From contig VTFK01000149.1 in NCBI GenBank assembly GCA_009617715.1, positions 744,001 to 808,000 on the forward strand: a stretch of 64,000 nucleotides of DNA, in the 5' to 3' direction. The notes under the pieces are model-generated. The model ran no database searches. It was not told the origin of the DNA and saw nothing but the letters and a program-made list of their open reading frames with translations. Shown piece after piece: positions 60,201 through 64,000 of the stretch. A program made the translations under genes and the position numbers. Each line of letters opens with the position of its first letter. The stretch's first letter is position 1. The DNA is from Plectrocnemia conspersa (Eukaryota; Arthropoda; Insecta; Trichoptera; Polycentropodidae).

Positions 60201-61043
60201 TTCTACTAATAAATAAATTTATACTAAATATAATAATATACTTACTTGAAACGTATGTATGTGTATTTAAACAGTTTTTTTAAATTCTCATCGCAACATC
60301 TCACGAAATTGGCTCACATATTCTATTTTCACGCGCTGTGGAAAACGTAGTTACGGTTCAGTAATGAAATTTTCATTGACGTTCACTTATACGTACACGC
60401 ACTCGCGCGAATACACACATACGAAAGTTCATTCAAGGGGCGTAGATGTGACTTGTTTCACAATAACGACGCTCAAGTGCCTTTGGCGACATGTTGTTCC
60501 GTGCATTTCCAGCGAGGGTGATTTACGTTCTACGTTCTGGCTATGAGATCGCTTTGCTTTACGTGTCCCATAAAAGAATCGAGCCTCAAAGCTCAGAGAC
60601 GCTGGCTAGACACAATGGCTACGGCATGACGATGTGGATTTCACACACCCGAATCTCCTTCTTCTTATTCTTTATAGCCGTAGAAAACTCGTTTACGTCG
60701 AGAAAAGCGGATAGCGTAGGTAAACGTAACGCTTTAAAGCGCTGTTACGTTGATTTATCAAAAGACGACAAGCATACTCGACAGTCGAAAACTTTCATGA
60801 TATAATTGCCAAATTGAGCGTAGTAATATTGTTCTAAATGATGTTATTATCCTGTCGTTTTATTTTATTTGTGTTTAAGCAGTTATATTTTCATACATCT
60901 ACCTGCTGATTTTTGTGTAAGGCTCTATTACCCAAAGTGGTCTGCTCTAATTCAAAATACAAATTAAAATAGCGACGAACGTTTTAAAATGAAGCTTCAA
61001 ATGAAATAAAACGGAGAAGCAGCTCTTATCTGTTGACAACAAG
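57226..61043. other. AT-rich region with low-AT islands
   Basis: Islands at 57690-57870 and 60290-60800 stand out by composition. The second has a 104-codon open frame (60491-60805) that matches no family I know. At 58574 a short frame MENSGDVGSEG ends at a donor-like AAG|gtgaat. None is convincing as a gene. Confidence 0.4.
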
Positions 61044-61160
61044 ATGGCAGCGCTTCTCAATGAGTGTTTCATTATCGAGCAGCGTTCCGTTGTGCAATTT
61101 TTCAAGGCGAAATATTCAGTAGTAAAACAAATGGAAAAATATGCTGCCTCTATATTGTGA
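61044..61160 (+). pseudogene. possible mariner/SETMAR-like N-terminal fragment
   Basis: A 38-codon frame reads MAALLNECFIIEQRSVVQFF, then KAKYSVVKQMEKYAASIL and a stop. EQRxVxxFxxAxG-like helices begin several mariner-derived (SETMAR/GVQW-type) proteins. The match is short and from memory. Confidence 0.22.
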
Positions 61161-63258
61161 ATATTGTTTGTCATGTTAAACATACACAATAATGAGGTAA
61201 AAAAATCATTAAAGAATAAACAAATTTTGAATTTATACGTATGAAAAAATGCAGGAGTCCTGCTTACTAATTCTAACTTCGTAAATCCACCGTAACGGAT
61301 GTGAACAGAACTCCTCTCAAAAATCACAACTGTTGTATGATAACGGTTCATACAGTAGATGCAAGCGAAATTTAGGTTGAAAGTCTTTAAACAACCCTCA
61401 ATTTTTTTCTGAATTAGTCTATATATTTCTTATTTCTCCTTTGGTTTTTTATTATTTATGTTTTCTTCATATCGTTGGATGGTCAAAAATTTATTTTCGT
61501 TGTTCAGGTGATCGTTATGATGACATCTAAATTGTGACTGTCTTTTTAACGTCAATTATCCGCTTTAATTATTTTTAAAATGTGTGTTTTTATATGTATC
61601 ATAACATAAAAATATGTAGGTATTAATTTTATGTCTCAAAAAATGATTTTTATTATAGTGCAAAATATTTTTTTATGCCTCGTTCACGAATAAACAACAA
61701 AAATTTTAAACAATAATTACTTAAGTCAAAAAAACTATTTCTATTTTTTTAAAATAAAATAATAGAATCTAATATGTTTTGTTAAGAATCTATATCAATT
61801 AAGTGGTACCATTTTTAATATACATACATATGTTTTGGTAAAGGGAAAAATAGCGAATTAGAAACTAGGAAAAAAAATGAATATGATATAGTCACACATA
61901 TAATATAAACATTTCTTTTGTATATGATAAATATATGTATACGTATTTTACAATTTTACAACAATATGTGACATTTTTTTTAAAAAAAGTATGTCAAGCT
62001 GTGCAGCGAAAAATTCTAGATTTTTTTTAAAATAAATATGTTTTTTTTTAAATATATTTATTTTTTATTTTACGAATATGTTCATAATCATAATTTTGAA
62101 TATATATGGTATAAAGTAATTACTTAAAACACTGTAATGCCTTGTTATTATTGAAAAAATTAAAGCAAACCACAAAAAGATTTGAAAATTTTCTAATTTT
62201 ATAGTAAATTGCATTAAGAGGTTACCTCAAGAAAAGTGCATATTTAATATCGAATGTGTATCCAATTATCGCATCAAACTAACATGTTATATTTTTTTAC
62301 TTTTAGTCTTTAAATTTTGCTCTTTTATTTCTCTAAAATAATATTTACCGAAAAAAGTACTTACACAAATTATAAAATAAGTTATTAATTTTTGTAAATA
62401 ATTTCTTTAGGTTTTAAGATTATTATATTTCTGTTTTTGATCTTTGTTTTCTGATTAAAAATAAAATAAAGTATGAATATATTCATTTATATCAGTTTAT
62501 ATTCAAAACTGTTGTATTCTTTCCGTTGAGTATTATATTTTGATATTTAATCTATTTTAGTAAATCTCAATTCATGTTATGTGAATTATTGCATAAATGC
62601 TTTGGTTTTTTTTATTTATAATAATAATTGTAATCGAAGATGGATTCGTTACTCATACTCAAATAATCTATTCAATAAGTTTTAATTAACACTTAGTTAA
62701 GTTTTTTAAATTTACAAAAATACTTCTTAGTGAAATTGCTTGTGGGGTTTTTAATGAAGTTTATAATCAGATACTGACAAAGTTGATCCATTAATCTAAT
62801 TTCAGAAATTATTATATTTTACGCCATTCGCTAAGATAATAAAATCCATAGTGACGTTAATAAAATGAATTAGGATTAAAAAAATATATTTAAAATTGCG
62901 AATATAATATGATATTATTATATATTCTTACAATATATAATTATATATTCTTAAGATTATGATACTCAATAAAGCAAAACCATAAATTATGAAACCAAAA
63001 GTCACGGTTAGGTCAGTTGCGTTTATATAGTCTAGATTTGAGGTGCAAGTTAGTTGTGTAACATCTAGATAAACCAGTTAAACTAGAAATTGAACATGAG
63101 TCAGACGTTCTATTTAGTTGATGTATTTCCTCTGCATACGAATATAAAAGTTTTTCATTTACTATAAAAATAATAATTACATATTGTTAAAATATTGCTT
63201 AGAAAAAACATATGTTTATTAAAAAATATTTTTTAGAAATATCCACACATTATAATGT
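61161..63258. other. AT-rich spacer
   Basis: No gene, repeat border or RNA gene recognised. Confidence 0.5.
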
Positions 63259-63528
63259 ATGGTTATCTTTCCAAGAGAAGGAATGCCTTGTTTGAAAGCC
63301 GGCGACACGTTGTCGGGAATTTGTAACAATTCCCCTACCTTGCTTGAAGCGTCTTTAGACTCAGAAATATATATTTTTGGGGACATTGCCAGCGCTGAAA
63401 ACAAGAAAGCCTACTCTGAAAACACATCGATTTTCCGTTTCAACTTTCCACGGGGGACTACGACAATTAAGGGCGTAGCTGCTGACTGTGGTCGGAAAAT
63501 AGACCGAATTGCCACCGGAACCCGATAA
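63259..63528 (+). other. low-AT open frame of 89 codons, status unclear
   Basis: The frame runs from MVIFPREGMPCLKAGDTL to RIATGTR and is free of stops in an AT-rich setting. It has no motif I recognise and no clear splice signals, and a short open frame also exists on the opposite strand. It may be an exon of a gene beyond the window, or a regulatory island. Confidence 0.2.
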
Positions 63529-64000
63529 CGCTCCCCGGAAAGCATTACCGAAATAAAATTGTTTCGATAATTGCTTTCTGTTATCTAATATTGTACAATA
63601 AATGCCTACCTTGCATTATCGCAATTAAATTAATTACCACTCATCTCACTATATCCATTCTCATGTAATTTTGTAAGCAAAATATGTTAACCTCTATTTT
63701 GATTTATGAAAAAATCATGTTTTGCTTAATAGAAAACGAACATAAACCAAAAATTTATTTGGTAAAATGTTTTCAATATTACAACTTTGCTTGTTGGATT
63801 TGAGAGAATTTAGAGAAAATTTCTAAAATATTTTTACAAGAGGGATTATGGGTCGTATCTGTATTTGTATTCTATTCACTGCATTCTTGTCGTAGCATTT
63901 ATTTAATGACGCACTTTTTAAAGTAGTTAAAGGTGGTTTTGACAACTTAATAATCAGATTTGTAAAAAAAATATATATCTAATTTGTATTGTGTCACAAA
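63529..64000. other. AT-rich end of window
   Basis: Nothing recognised. Confidence 0.5.

Noticed and set aside
60947..61351. A 134-codon minus-strand open frame
   Set aside because: Cys/Phe/His-rich, no motif, and overlaps the more plausible mariner-like fragment on the plus strand.
1..64000. CRISPR arrays, rRNA genes, operons
   Set aside because: None seen; the spliced genes and transposons show this is eukaryotic DNA.

Overview
This is a strongly AT-rich piece of an insect nuclear genome, probably from a species with long, transposon-loaded introns. The evidence is spliced eukaryotic genes, two cuticular proteins with the Rebers-Riddiford (RR, Chitin_bind_4) chitin-binding domain, a sugar transporter of the insect Tret1-like group, arthropod-style core promoters, and relics of piggyBac, hAT, Tc1/mariner, Harbinger and non-LTR elements. 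I cannot assign the insect order from sequence alone. All credible host genes lie on the + strand.

Layout. (1) 1-1.3 kb: the last coding exon of a cuticular protein with two RR modules; its first exon lies outside or is not recognisable. (2) 2.6-2.95 kb: a weak candidate for a small two-exon gene. (3) 4.1-20.1 kb: a second two-domain cuticular gene with a TATA promoter, a non-coding first exon and four coding exons (4274-4395, 8330-8471, 15665-16151, 19784-19887) that join in frame to 284 residues. Its 7 kb intron carries a hAT relic with a Tc1-type element nested inside and a reverse-transcriptase relic. (4) 20.1-27.7 kb: intergenic, with one copy of a dispersed repeat family and a possible promoter near 25.8 kb. 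(5) 27.8-43.5 kb: a five-exon Tret1-like sugar transporter (499 residues). Its two large introns hold a TIR element with a 9-bp target duplication and internal word arrays, a foldback Harbinger-type element, and hAT and LINE relics. (6) 43.6-50 kb: intergenic, with a hAT relic and a second copy of the dispersed repeat. (7) 50.0-50.7 kb: a GC-rich island with nuclear-receptor half-sites and a probable first coding exon of an unidentified gene, containing a perfect 14-bp hairpin. (8) 51.0-53.8 kb: a decayed piggyBac inserted at the dyad centre of a long palindrome. (9) 54-64 kb: no recognisable gene; a third copy of the dispersed repeat, a 369-bp tandem duplication and several low-AT islands.

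The two cuticular genes are neighbours on the same strand and are presumably members of a local cluster; their products would be secreted and bind chitin. The transporter has no obvious functional link to them. The least explained items are the three-copy dispersed repeat with a tRNA-like head, the composite element at 32.9-35.0 kb, the piggyBac-in-palindrome structure, and the GC-rich exon with its hairpin.
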